Source of the DNA: Patescibacteria group bacterium
GTDB taxonomy: Bacteria; Patescibacteriota; Gracilibacteria; UBA1369
Assembly (NCBI GenBank): GCA_963169655.1
Contig: CAUJCM010000001.1
Span: 1-64,000, forward strand
DNA: 64,000 nt
Direction of reading: 5' to 3'
Part shown: in pieces, positions 6,256 through 15,221 of the stretch
How positions within the stretch are numbered: position 1 is the stretch's first letter
How the letters are laid out: every line of letters begins with the position of its first letter
Translations under genes and position numbers: made by a program
The notes under the pieces: generated by a model
Database searches by the model: none
What the model saw: the letters and a program-made list of their open reading frames with translations, nothing else
Told to the model about the DNA's origin: nothing

Positions 6256-8617
6256 TTATCACATCTTCTATTTTTTTCTCCATTATTTCAATTAGATTTT
6301 TGTTGGCGGCGATAATTTCTTCTTCTTTTTCTGTCTCGGCAACTAATTTTTTTTGAATTTCTAGAGGAGGGAGGGGGATTTTTTCATTTTTAATCATTGG
6401 AACTGTTAACTGTGGAATGGAGTTTCCATTTCTGTAAATATTTAATGTACTTAATATATATTTCATATAACTGATATCTATAATATTATTTTTTGGTATC
6501 GCTACAATTAACCTAATAGCAGGATAAAACGGTTTAACTCTTATTTCAGGAAAGCCTATTGTTCCTCTTGCTGAAATAGTTATTGCTTTTTTATGTACTC
6601 TTGCTACTTCTGTAAATCCATATAAACCTTTGTCTTTTAAACCATTGGAATATATGGGGATTTGGTACTGATTAGTTTTTAATTTTGAATAATTTTTAGG
6701 GACATCTCCCCCAGCGAATAACTCTTCACACACCTCCCCCAACTCCACCCATTCAACACCCTCTAATTTTCTAAAGCTTTGTCCAAAATAAACTCTCTCT
6801 CTCTCTAGACTATCAATCAATTCTTTCGCAGAGTCTATTGCTTTTTGTTTAACTTCAATTTGCTCGACTATGTCTTTTTGAACTGAAATAGGTGGGAGAA
6901 GAATTTTGTATTTTTTCAACTTTGTGAAATGTCTTTTATATCCATCGGATTTTAGAGGTTTAAATTTAAGTAGGTAATAAAGATATTTGGGAATCAAATT
7001 ATCATTTGTTTTTAATATTTTTATACCATCTGCACCCTGTATAAAAGGTTTGTCGATATACTTAACGATACATGTGTGGTCACCAAATATAACTAAAGGC
7101 TTATTATTATTAATTAGAGCTTCTTTGTCGTTACTCCATCCTGCGAATTCTTCTTGTGATTGATCAATAATAGCAAATCTTCCGGATTTACTAAATGAGC
7201 TTTTAGGAATTTTCTTTGGCGGAGTAATCGTACCAATTACCTCCCCCAACTCCACCATTGGCCATTTTTGATTAACTTGAATTTCACTTTCTCTATATCT
7301 CTCTCCTGTCAAATTATAATCTCCGCTTTCAGCAATCTTACTTCGCTCAACAAGTAAAGAAATTTCTTTTTCTTCTGTAGTGAAATTTTGATCATTTAAA
7401 GTTTTTTTAAATTTTTGAAGAATGGAAAGTGCATTTGGTAAATTATTTTTATCTATTTCTCTCCTTTGTGCTCCTAAATCAAATCCATCACTTGAAATTT
7501 TAATAAATAAAATTTCTTTAGTTTTTTTGGCTAATTCTTTGTCAATTATTAAAATACTGGTTTTTACTCCACTATAAGGATTGAAAACTCCACCTGGTAA
7601 ACTGATTACTGCAATTAATCCATCTTCAATTAACTTTTTCCTTAAATCTTTATAAGCATTACTTGCTTGAAAAATAATTCCTTCAGGCACAATGATTCCT
7701 GCACGACCATTAATGTTTAAATGATCTATTATATAACTTACAAATAAAACTTCTGATCTATTTGCTTGTACTGAAAATTTTGAATGTGGTCTAATCCCAC
7801 CTTTTGGAGTCATGAAAGGTGGATTTGCTAAAATTATGTCGAAAGTATCTTCCCATCGGGTCTCACTTGAAAGAGTGTCATATTCATAAATTTTTGGTTC
7901 TTTAAAGCCATGTAAATACATATTTACTAAAGCGAGCTTTACCATATCAGGCGAAATGTCATAACCTACAAGATTTTGTGCTAATTTATTTTTTGCACTT
8001 GGGGAAAGAAGTTTATCTTTATTTTGTTTTAAAATATGTTTATAGCTGGAAATTAAAAATCCTGCAGTTCCACAAGCTGGATCAAGAATGGTTTCAGTGA
8101 TTTTTGGGTTTACTACATCAATAATAAAATCAATAATATGTCTTGGGGTTCGAAATTGTCCTGCATCTCCTTGGCTTCCAAGAACAGAAAGTAAATATTC
8201 AAAAGCATTTCCTAGATTTTCACTATGATCATAGGAAAATTCATTAATTTCTTTTAAAAATAGTGAAAGTGTACGAGGGTCATTGTATGGTAAAAAAGCA
8301 CCTTTAAAAATATTTCTAAATAATTCTGGAATATCAGGATTTTTGGGAATATTACTCATTGCTTCAATATACAGACTTAATCTTTCTGGACCTGAAAGTT
8401 TAGGATCAAATAATTTACTCCAAGAATATTTGGCATAATTACCTGTGAAAAAAGTAGGTTTTCCTCCAAGTTCTTCTGCTTCTTTATCCATATCATCCAT
8501 AAATTTATAAATCAGAGCAGTAGTGATTTGTTCAACTTGAGCTTTTGGGTCTGGAACTTTTCCAACTAAAATATTTCTTGCTGAATCGATTTTTTGTTTA
8601 GTACTTTGATCTAACAT
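6245..8617 (-). CDS. hsdM: Type I restriction-modification: fused HsdM methylase and HsdS specificity subunit
   Basis: Residues 1 to about 440 are an N6-adenine methylase with motif I DPACGTAGF (near 177) and motif IV NPPF (near 266). Residues 450-790 are a specificity subunit with two target-recognition domains, each opened by VELGEV (near 456 and 624) and closed by LPPxxxQKxxV, with helical spacers after each. HsdM and HsdS are normally separate, so at 790 aa this is a natural fusion. The complex methylates a bipartite site and directs HsdR. It starts 3 nt after hsdR and overlaps the next gene. The hsdS part holds a dinucleotide repeat and duplicated 18-nt segments (separate entries). Confidence 0.95.
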   Translation of the reverse strand: MLDQSTKQKIDSARNILVGKVPDPKAQVEQITTALIYKFMDDMDKEAEELGGKPTFFTGNYAKYSWSKLFDPKLSGPERLSLYIEAMSNIPKNPDIPELFRNIFKGAFLPYNDPRTLSLFLKEINEFSYDHSENLGNAFEYLLSVLGSQGDAGQFRTPRHIIDFIIDVVNPKITETILDPACGTAGFLISSYKHILKQNKDKLLSPSAKNKLAQNLVGYDISPDMVKLALVNMYLHGFKEPKIYEYDTLSSETRWEDTFDIILANPPFMTPKGGIRPHSKFSVQANRSEVLFVSYIIDHLNINGRAGIIVPEGIIFQASNAYKDLRKKLIEDGLIAVISLPGGVFNPYSGVKTSILIIDKELAKKTKEILFIKISSDGFDLGAQRREIDKNNLPNALSILQKFKKTLNDQNFTTEEKEISLLVERSKIAESGDYNLTGERYRESEIQVNQKWPMVELGEVIGTITPPKKIPKSSFSKSGRFAIIDQSQEEFAGWSNDKEALINNNKPLVIFGDHTCIVKYIDKPFIQGADGIKILKTNDNLIPKYLYYLLKFKPLKSDGYKRHFTKLKKYKILLPPISVQKDIVEQIEVKQKAIDSAKELIDSLERERVYFGQSFRKLEGVEWVELGEVCEELFAGGDVPKNYSKLKTNQYQIPIYSNGLKDKGLYGFTEVARVHKKAITISARGTIGFPEIRVKPFYPAIRLIVAIPKNNIIDISYMKYILSTLNIYRNGNSIPQLTVPMIKNEKIPLPPLEIQKKLVAETEKEEEIIAANKNLIEIMEKKIEDVINDV
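6732..7256. repeat. 18-nt perfect direct repeat pair inside hsdS
   Basis: The same 18 bases (acctcccccaactccacc) occur at 6732-6749 and 7239-7256, coding the start of each half of the specificity subunit. The copies are 507 nt apart, a multiple of three, so exchange between them would remove or swap a recognition domain in frame. Confidence 0.9.
6793..6806. repeat. (CT)7 dinucleotide repeat inside hsdS
   Basis: Seven CT units (GA on the coding strand) encode Leu-Glu-Arg-Glu-Arg in the helical linker between the two recognition domains, near residue 604. A gain or loss of one unit would shift the frame and truncate the second domain. Confidence 0.9.
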
Positions 8618-8620
8618 ATT

Positions 8621-11137
8621 TTACATATATTGATTAATGGAAATATAATCTTTTACATATTCTGGAATAATTTCTCGATAACCGTTTAATTGTTTGAATT
8701 CATCCATAGTAAAACCTGAATATACATTTAAATCTGCAAATTGCTTATGATCGATAATTTCACGGAATTTTGGATCAGTGATATAAGCTTTGAGATAATT
8801 TTTAATAAATGGAATATATTGATTTTCAGGTTTATAAATTGAAATAAACTTATCACATTCTTCATCTAATTTTTGATCTTTTGTTTTAAATCCTGTGATC
8901 AAACCAAAAATTCTTTCTAGAACTTCACGCCAAGTAAGTCGACGATCTAAATTTTCACTTTTTCTAATTTTTTCAAGATTTAAATAAAGTTGTGGTTTAT
9001 CTTCATATTTTTCTCTAATTAATTGAATAGCTTTATCCCATTGTTCATTATCAACTGCTGTTTTAATTTCAGTATCAGCACTAATTTCTTCTTGAGCTTT
9101 TTCGAATAATTTTCTATCTACTTTCATTCCTTCAAAGCCTATTGGAGTTTCAACTAAAGTCTTAACTTTATCTGGATCTGATATTTCTAAACTATCTATA
9201 TTAACTTTATCAATTACTGTTTCAAGAGCTGCTCCATGATGTTGAAGTGGTAAGTTTAAAATTTCATCATAATCAAATTTTTCTTCAAAGTATTCACAAT
9301 TAGCAAAAAAGTCGAAAAGCTTGAAATGCTCTTTTGTTTTTTTGTAAATTTCATTGTATGCATCTGTATATTTAAAAGTGAATTTTCTTGTGCCCCTTCC
9401 TTTAATCTGAATAAAATCAGTTGGTGAAAATATAGGACGCATTAAAGCAATATTCAAAATATCCTGACAGTCATAACCCGTGGTCATCATGCCGACAGTG
9501 ACACAAATTCTAGTTTTACTTGTTTTGTAATTTTCTAAAAATTTAGTATATCCATTTAAATTGTTATTGGCAAAATTGATAGTATTTTGTTGACTATTTT
9601 CGACATTAGAAGTGACTTGAACTGCTAAATCAGAATTGTATTTGTCTGGCCAAATTTGGCTAGCCATTTGATTTAAAGTTTGAGTGATTTTTGAAGCATG
9701 ATTTTGACTAACACAAAAAACAATAGTTTTTCCAATTTCTCCACTAATTGGATCTTTTAAAGCATTTTCTAGTAAAGTTTGGCAGAAAACTTGATTAGTT
9801 TTTTCTGAATAAAATTTTCTTTCAAAATCTCGATGATAGAAAGTTTCTTCATTTTGATTACCATCTTGATCTTCAATCATTGTCGCATAACCTTTTTCTG
9901 ATAATAGCTCGGTGGTGATATCTGTCCTTGCATCAGTGACAATTGGATTTATTAAATATCCTTCTTTTACTCCATCTAGCAAATTGAATCTAAATGTTGG
10001 AATACCTGATTTACATCCAAAAGTAGTATAGGTATCAAGTAACTGTCTTCTTTCCCATGCTCTTGGATCATTTTGAGATAATTTATTTAAATCAATATTT
10101 TTTAAATAATCTTTGGGAGTTGCTGTTAAACCAAGTTTATAACTAATGAAATATTCAAAAACAGCTCTAGAATTTCCACCAATTGCCCTATGAGATTCAT
10201 CTGCAATTATTAAATCAAAATCTGTTGGGGAAAATAATTTTTTGTATTTATCTTGACTAGAAAGAGATTGAATTGTGGATACAACAATTTCTGCTTTCTT
10301 CCAATCATCTCGATTTTGTTTGTAAATGACGGACTCAAAATCATTTTTGAGATAATCTTGAAAGTTTTTTTGTGCTTGATTTTCAAGTTCTAATCTATCT
10401 ACTAAAAATAAAATCCTTTTAGCATTTCCTGTTCGTAAAAATAATTTAATGATAGCAGCAGAAACTAAAGTTTTTCCCGTACCAGTTGCCATTTCAAAAA
10501 GAAAACGATCATTTCCCTCGGCGGCTGACTCTTGAAGTGCATGAATGGCTTTAAGTTGATAAGGTCTCAAAATTCTTAAATTATTATCAATTAAAAATTG
10601 TTCTCTTGTATTTTCATTTAAATATAAAGGATCTTCTTTGAAATTAGGGGATTGTGTTAAAGCAATATAGTCTTCATTTACTATTTCGCTTGAGAGTTTT
10701 CTATTATCAGGTTTGAAGTTTTCTCGATGTTTTAAAGATTCTTGAGTTGGGAATTCGGTAATGATTTCAGGATCACCTCTTTCAAGATCCCAAAAATAAT
10801 GGAGATCTCCATTGGAAAGAATAATAAATCTAGTATTTAAATTTTTTGCATAAGTTCTAGCTTGCTCTTTCCCATCTAAAGGATTTTTTCCTTCTTTCTT
10901 TGCTTCAAGAACAACTAATGAATTCCCATCTTGATCGAGCAATAAGAAATCTACAAAACCATTTTTTTGAGTTTCAAAGTCATTGCCTAATTCATCGAGT
11001 TGAAGCTGTGTTATTTTTACATTTGGCTCAAGTTGCACATTTGCTAGTCCTTCTTCTGTATCGAGAAAACGCCATTTTGCATCTTCAAGTAATTTATTTA
11101 TTTTTATTCGTGCTTTTGCTTCTTTTGTATTGGTCAT
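8621..11137 (-). CDS. hsdR: Type I restriction endonuclease subunit HsdR
   Basis: The 838-aa motor-nuclease subunit cuts DNA after translocation. An N-terminal PD-(D/E)XK nuclease is visible (VDFLLLD, then LVVLEAKKEG near residue 77). A superfamily 2 helicase follows: Walker A FEMATGTGKT (near 216), DEAD-like ADESHR (near 312), GLTATP, and motif VI in IKGRGTRK. Architecture and length match the EcoEI-type R subunit. It is the first gene of the hsdR-hsdMS-membrane protein operon. Confidence 0.96.
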   Translation of the reverse strand: MTNTKEAKARIKINKLLEDAKWRFLDTEEGLANVQLEPNVKITQLQLDELGNDFETQKNGFVDFLLLDQDGNSLVVLEAKKEGKNPLDGKEQARTYAKNLNTRFIILSNGDLHYFWDLERGDPEIITEFPTQESLKHRENFKPDNRKLSSEIVNEDYIALTQSPNFKEDPLYLNENTREQFLIDNNLRILRPYQLKAIHALQESAAEGNDRFLFEMATGTGKTLVSAAIIKLFLRTGNAKRILFLVDRLELENQAQKNFQDYLKNDFESVIYKQNRDDWKKAEIVVSTIQSLSSQDKYKKLFSPTDFDLIIADESHRAIGGNSRAVFEYFISYKLGLTATPKDYLKNIDLNKLSQNDPRAWERRQLLDTYTTFGCKSGIPTFRFNLLDGVKEGYLINPIVTDARTDITTELLSEKGYATMIEDQDGNQNEETFYHRDFERKFYSEKTNQVFCQTLLENALKDPISGEIGKTIVFCVSQNHASKITQTLNQMASQIWPDKYNSDLAVQVTSNVENSQQNTINFANNNLNGYTKFLENYKTSKTRICVTVGMMTTGYDCQDILNIALMRPIFSPTDFIQIKGRGTRKFTFKYTDAYNEIYKKTKEHFKLFDFFANCEYFEEKFDYDEILNLPLQHHGAALETVIDKVNIDSLEISDPDKVKTLVETPIGFEGMKVDRKLFEKAQEEISADTEIKTAVDNEQWDKAIQLIREKYEDKPQLYLNLEKIRKSENLDRRLTWREVLERIFGLITGFKTKDQKLDEECDKFISIYKPENQYIPFIKNYLKAYITDPKFREIIDHKQFADLNVYSGFTMDEFKQLNGYREIIPEYVKDYISINQYM

Positions 11138-11170
11138 ATTTTTGTTTTTTTGTTCTGTTCTGTGATATTT

Positions 11171-11211
11171 ACGGTTCCGTTTAAATATACATATTTTTAT
11201 AAAAATGTGAA
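11171..11211 (-). promoter_or_regulatory. Promoter and possible operator of the hsdR operon
   Basis: On the minus strand, -35 TTCACA (11206-11211) and -10 TATATT (11184-11189) are 16 bp apart. A short inverted repeat, ACGGTTCCGT (11171-11180), sits at the predicted start site and could be an operator. Confidence 0.6.
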
Positions 11212-11268
11212 AGATGGACTAAAAATTTAGTGAAGGTGATTTGAAAAATAGGGGAGCTACCCTTTCAT

Positions 11269-13479
11269 TTATCCCAACAACCTCTCTACTTCTTGATAAA
11301 GGTTTTTTAATTCATCAATCCCAAGGTCAACTATTGGTTCATACATGAAAGAATTGAGGTGAATATTTGATGGGGTCATCACCATGACTCTTTCCAGTGT
11401 TTGAATAGCTGATTGGTATTTTGGTTTTTTGCTATAATCTTTTTTAAATCTTTCAAATAATTTACCTGTTTGATTACTACCGAGAGATTTTTTATTTTTA
11501 ACTTTAGACCACATGTATTGTTCTGCTTTAAGACGAATGCCAATAGAGAGAATAATTTTATTTTCTAAAGAAATAGCTTCGAGATTTTGGTCATTTATAA
11601 TTTCTTTTAACTCTTGATCGATGATATCTATAATTTTTTTATTTTTATCTTCAAAAGTGAAATTGATATCTTTAAGAATTGAAGAAAAAGTTTTTTCGAG
11701 ATCTTTAATTGTAATATCTGCTGTATTTAAAACATTTTCTGAACGATTAATAAAATGAAGTAAATTGGTTAGAATTTGATAGTTTGGGCTTTTTTTACCT
11801 TGTTGAAATTCAATTAAATTGCGGATAAATGGGATTGAAGCTATTAAATATTTTTGATTGTGATTTAATTCCTCTCTCCATTTTTCAAAAGGATTAGTAA
11901 ATTTTTTTTCACCAGCTGAAATTAATTGAATTTCTTCGGCTCTTTTTTCTGCAATAAAAGAATGAGTTCTTTTATATTTTTCAGTCAAAACTCTTGATTG
12001 CAAAGTTCTAAAAAAATCAAAATTATGAGTTAAAATGATAGAATAAAAGTTAGGTTCTTTAGCTAAATCATTTAAATATTCAACAATTGCATATTTATTT
12101 TTATAATCAAAAGAGTCAGCAATATCATCAATAATAAATAAAGTTTCTTGATTTTTCTTTAATCTTGCTCGTATTTCAAAAATAATATTTAAGAGGTAAA
12201 AAGCTCTTCTTTCTCCTTGGCTGAGGATTCTTTCTGTGAGTAATTCTTTATCTATTGGATGTGACTTTTTTGTGTTTTGATCTATAAATTGAAAGGTTAA
12301 TTCTGGTTTCTCTAGACCTAAAACTACTAAGTCTGGTTTATTTTGAAGTTCAATATTAAATGGCATATTTACAAATCTTTTTCTGAAAGTTTCTATGATT
12401 ATTTGCCATTCAGGGATTTCTTTTTTGGCTTGAATGATAATTTTTTGAAGTTTATCTCTATTTTTAGAATATGAATTATGAAGATTTTTAATTTCATCTG
12501 ATAATTTAGAGAGATGACTTAGCCAATATTTTTGCTTAAACTGTTTTAAATCATTTAATTCTAAAAGGATTGATGGATCATGTTGAATAATTTCCCTGAA
12601 ATCTTGCATATTATTAGCATGTAAAATCTTGTCAATGTCACGAAATATCATTCTTAATGCCGAGTTTTGAATAATTTGGTTAATTTGTTGATCGATAATT
12701 TCTCTTAACTGTGAATAACTTGTAATTATTTGACCATTTTTAAGTTTTATTTGATGGCCAGTTTTAAAATATCCTTCATCGCTTAAAGCTGATAGAAGTT
12801 TATAGGCTTGAGGAGTGCCAAAATTTCCATCTTCTGAAAAAAGATCTTGTGAATTTTTAAGTAATTCAAAATATTTTTGGAAATAAGAATTTAAGTTTTC
12901 TTGATTTTCTTCAATAAAATTTTCAATTGTAAGATTGTCAAAAATAACATTGTATTTGAAGTCATAGTTAGCGAAAGTTTGATCAGTTATTTGATCTAAT
13001 AGATGATCAATTATTTGATAAAAATTTTCTCCAAATTCTTGAAAGGTTTGAATTATTTCTTTTTCACAATCAGAACTAGATGAACTTATTTTTAATTTTT
13101 TGATGATATCTTTTTTTGTTTGATGAAGTTTTTCAAGAATTTCTTGATATTCTTTTCTTAACTTTTCATTTACTAAAAGTGTAGAAATTTCATCAGAAAC
13201 ATATTCAGTATTGATAAAAGAATTAATTACAAAAATATTTTCGGAATTTAAAGTTTGTTTATCATCTTTGATAATTGATCTTTGATATTTTTTAGATTTT
13301 AAAACTTTATCTTGAGATGGGCGGTTTTGTATATAGTCTTCAAATGTTTTAGCAAAAGAAGTTTTCATCACTCCATTTGATGCATAAATTAAAAAAGTAC
13401 GGAATTTAGAAAAATCAAATTCCTGATCTATCTTGGAAATACCGTGATTATTTTCTAATTTTACTTTTAACTTTTTCAC
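11269..13479 (-). CDS. RecF/SMC-type ABC ATPase, probable defence protein beside the R-M genes
   Basis: The 736-aa protein has an ABC-ATPase head split by a long helical insert. The P-loop is altered: YASNGVMKTS near residue 33, with Lys-Thr kept but two glycines replaced by Ala and Met. The ABC signature LSQGERR (near 420), Walker B LFIIDDIADS (near 450) and switch histidine in LTHNFDFF (near 481) are all good. The C-terminal 230 residues carry no motif I can name. ABC ATPases next to type I R-M genes include the anticodon nucleases PrrC and RloC; placement suggests a similar role, but I see no definite nuclease triad. It has its own consensus promoter. Confidence 0.75.
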   Translation of the reverse strand: MKKLKVKLENNHGISKIDQEFDFSKFRTFLIYASNGVMKTSFAKTFEDYIQNRPSQDKVLKSKKYQRSIIKDDKQTLNSENIFVINSFINTEYVSDEISTLLVNEKLRKEYQEILEKLHQTKKDIIKKLKISSSSSDCEKEIIQTFQEFGENFYQIIDHLLDQITDQTFANYDFKYNVIFDNLTIENFIEENQENLNSYFQKYFELLKNSQDLFSEDGNFGTPQAYKLLSALSDEGYFKTGHQIKLKNGQIITSYSQLREIIDQQINQIIQNSALRMIFRDIDKILHANNMQDFREIIQHDPSILLELNDLKQFKQKYWLSHLSKLSDEIKNLHNSYSKNRDKLQKIIIQAKKEIPEWQIIIETFRKRFVNMPFNIELQNKPDLVVLGLEKPELTFQFIDQNTKKSHPIDKELLTERILSQGERRAFYLLNIIFEIRARLKKNQETLFIIDDIADSFDYKNKYAIVEYLNDLAKEPNFYSIILTHNFDFFRTLQSRVLTEKYKRTHSFIAEKRAEEIQLISAGEKKFTNPFEKWREELNHNQKYLIASIPFIRNLIEFQQGKKSPNYQILTNLLHFINRSENVLNTADITIKDLEKTFSSILKDINFTFEDKNKKIIDIIDQELKEIINDQNLEAISLENKIILSIGIRLKAEQYMWSKVKNKKSLGSNQTGKLFERFKKDYSKKPKYQSAIQTLERVMVMTPSNIHLNSFMYEPIVDLGIDELKNLYQEVERLLG

Positions 13480-13517
13480 CTAAATTCTTAAAAAGAGAAG
13501 ATTTAGAAAGAGGTGTA

Positions 13518-13545
13518 ATTATAACTTATTTTAGAATTATGTCAA
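13518..13545 (-). promoter_or_regulatory. Consensus promoter of the ABC-type ATPase gene
   Basis: On the minus strand, both boxes are perfect: -35 TTGACA (13540-13545) and -10 TATAAT (13518-13523), with a 16-bp spacer. The start codon lies about 38 bp downstream of the -10. Confidence 0.8.
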
Positions 13546-13637
13546 AAGAATAGAGGGGCTGGGGAAATACACATTCCAGGTCTTTTGGATGGGTTGAGTT
13601 TTTAATTTTCAATAAATTTGGGTTTTGAAATTGTTAA

Positions 13638-13727
13638 TGGCGGAGGAGGAGAGATTCGAACTCTCGAATGCCTTTCGACATTACGCGCTTTCCAAGCGCG
13701 CGCACTAGGCCACTATGCGACTCCTCC
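13638..13727 (-). tRNA. tRNA-Ser (anticodon GGA)
   Basis: The minus strand folds as a class II tRNA: acceptor GGAGGAG/CTCCTCC, a long variable arm, TTCGAAT T-loop, discriminator G and an encoded CCA at 13638-13640. The anticodon loop TTGGAAA gives GGA, reading UCC and UCU. Confidence 0.96.
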
Positions 13728-13752
13728 ACACTGGCTTTTTTGTAGGCGAATG

Positions 13753-13781
13753 ATAATAGACGGTGCTTATTTTTGCAACAA
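13753..13781 (-). promoter_or_regulatory. Promoter of tRNA-Ser
   Basis: On the minus strand, -35 TTGTTG (13776-13781) and -10 TATTAT (13753-13758) have 17-bp spacing, 25 bp before the tRNA. Confidence 0.55.
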
Positions 13782-13896
13782 AATTGCTAAAAGTGTTAAG
13801 TTTAAAATATGTGGTGACCCATTATTAAATGTGCCATCGAGATTAACTTTTATCTTTGATTGCTGAAATTAACGAAGTGAATTTATAAATTAGCAA

Positions 13897-13929
13897 AATA
13901 AAAAAGCCCTATGGGTTGGTATAGGGCTT
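13897..13929 (-). terminator. Terminator of rpmB
   Basis: A 9-bp perfect stem (AAGCCCTAT 13904-13912 with ATAGGGCTT 13921-13929) is followed, in the minus direction, by a T run. It lies 22 nt past the rpmB stop. Confidence 0.9.
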
Positions 13930-13951
13930 ATGTTCCAAAATATAAATATTT

Positions 13952-14203
13952 TTATTTAGCTACTTTTTTAGCTTGTTTCTTTACTAAAGCAGCAAATTCA
14001 TTTTTAAATTTTCCTGGATTTTTACTTAATGTTCGAAGAGCTCTTGTTGAAACATTAAGTTTTAGTTTTGTTCCAGTTGCAGGATCAATAATAGTTTTTT
14101 TTGCAACATTTGGTTTGAAAGTCCTTTTAGTATGTCTGTTTGAATGAGAAATATTGTAGCCAGTAGATTGTTTCTTGCCTGTAAGTACGCATGTCTTAGC
14201 CAT
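13952..14203 (-). CDS. rpmB: 50S ribosomal protein L28
   Basis: The 83-aa basic protein matches L28: it begins MAKTCVLTGKK and has the conserved SHSNRHTKRTFKPN segment. L28 joins the large subunit near the E site. It is monocistronic, between an extended -10 promoter and a strong terminator. Confidence 0.97.
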   Translation of the reverse strand: MAKTCVLTGKKQSTGYNISHSNRHTKRTFKPNVAKKTIIDPATGTKLKLNVSTRALRTLSKNPGKFKNEFAALVKKQAKKVAK

Positions 14204-14245
14204 GTTTTTCAGAATTAAGTTCTATTATTGCTTTTTAGCGGTGGA

Positions 14246-14273
14246 ATATTAGCATATAAGTGGGCAAATGCAA
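14246..14273 (-). promoter_or_regulatory. Promoter of rpmB (extended -10)
   Basis: On the minus strand, -35 TTGCAT (14268-14273), 16-bp spacer and -10 TAATAT (14246-14251), preceded by TGC. The same TTGCAT box precedes tRNA-Thr and tRNA-Arg. Confidence 0.65.
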
Positions 14274-14349
14274 GTTTTTTGAAAACTTTGATAAAATTAT
14301 GTTTATGGAGCCTTACCTCTTCTAGACTACGCTTTTTGTTTGTATAAAT

Positions 14350-14437
14350 GATCCACCCCGTCAGCTACGCTGACACCCCTCAAGAAGGGAAAGGTTACCT
14401 CGAAAGCTAGTGGCTGACACCCCTCGAGAGGGGAATT
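14350..14437. repeat. REP-like palindromic repeat cluster, locus A
   Basis: This intergenic stretch holds modules of the form CCACCCCGTCA, a variable short hairpin (GTCAGC-TAC-GCTGAC), then CACCCCTCAAGA-GGG, plus a second CCCCTC-GA-GAGGGG hairpin. It is richer in GC than its surroundings. The same module recurs at 28711 and 33962. The rest of the 14204-14509 gap holds the rpmB promoter and a weak promoter for the protease gene. Confidence 0.85.
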
Positions 14438-14458
14438 GAGTGTATCTTTTAAATTGAT

Positions 14459-14486
14459 TTAGTGCTGGGTAAATTTATGCTAGTAT
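14459..14486 (+). promoter_or_regulatory. Possible promoter of the site-2 protease gene
   Basis: -35 TTAGTG (14459-14464) and extended -10 TGC-TAGTAT (14481-14486) are 16 bp apart. The -35 is weak. Confidence 0.4.
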
Positions 14487-14509
14487 TTATTTACTTTTAA
14501 AGTGTTTAT

Positions 14510-15142
14510 ATGGATTTTTTAGTTCAATTTATATTTTCGATTATTGCGTTAGTATTGGTGATTGCACTTCATGAATTTGCTCATGCTTATACCGCTTTTT
14601 TATTTGGGGATCCAACTGCTAAGCACCATGGTAGGGTAACTTTAAACCCTTTGAAGCATTTAGATCCAATGGGTACTATTTTAATGTTTTTAGTGGGGAT
14701 TGGTTGGGGAAAACCTGTTCCAGTAAATAGATATTATTTTAAAAAGCCTTTGATGTATGAAGCTATTACGGCATTGGCTGGCCCTTTGATGAATTTGCTA
14801 ATTGCTATTGTAGTTTTAATCCCTTTAAAATATTTTATTGTTTATATCCCTCAACTTTTAGCCTTATTTTTGAGTATAGTTTTTGATATTTCTATTTTGC
14901 TATTTGCTTTTAATATGCTCCCTTTTCCTCCACTTGATGGATCAAAGTTTTTACAACTTATTATCCCAAAAAAATGGCAAGGAAAATACCAAAATTATTT
15001 GATGAATGCTGGTGTGTATTTTTTAGTTTTTTTAGTAATTGATAATTTTATACTAGGAAAGTATTTTGGTTTTTCAATTTTAAGTTGGCTTATTGGATGG
15101 ATTGTCTTTTTTGTGAAATCTATTTTATTTTTAGGTTCGTAA
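14510..15142 (+). CDS. Site-2 protease family zinc metalloprotease (M50)
   Basis: This 210-aa integral membrane protease cleaves substrates within the bilayer. The zinc motif HEFAH is at residues 21-25 in the first membrane segment, and the distal motif NMLPFPPLDGSKF near residues 138-150 supplies the third ligand (LDG). Five or six hydrophobic segments are visible and there is no PDZ domain, so it is the short M50 type rather than RseP. It has no operon partner, and the substrate is unknown. Confidence 0.93.
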   Translation: MDFLVQFIFSIIALVLVIALHEFAHAYTAFLFGDPTAKHHGRVTLNPLKHLDPMGTILMFLVGIGWGKPVPVNRYYFKKPLMYEAITALAGPLMNLLIAIVVLIPLKYFIVYIPQLLALFLSIVFDISILLFAFNMLPFPPLDGSKFLQLIIPKKWQGKYQNYLMNAGVYFLVFLVIDNFILGKYFGFSILSWLIGWIVFFVKSILFLGS

Positions 15143-15221
15143 AAAATATTAAAAGGAGATCTTTAAAAAGACTAATCAATGAAAGCTTGGCTTAAATTTG
15201 TAATAAAGAAGAAAAATAATA

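Noticed and set aside
13618-13866. ORF on the plus strand across the tRNA-Ser region
   Set aside because: It runs antisense through a perfect tRNA and has no coding features.
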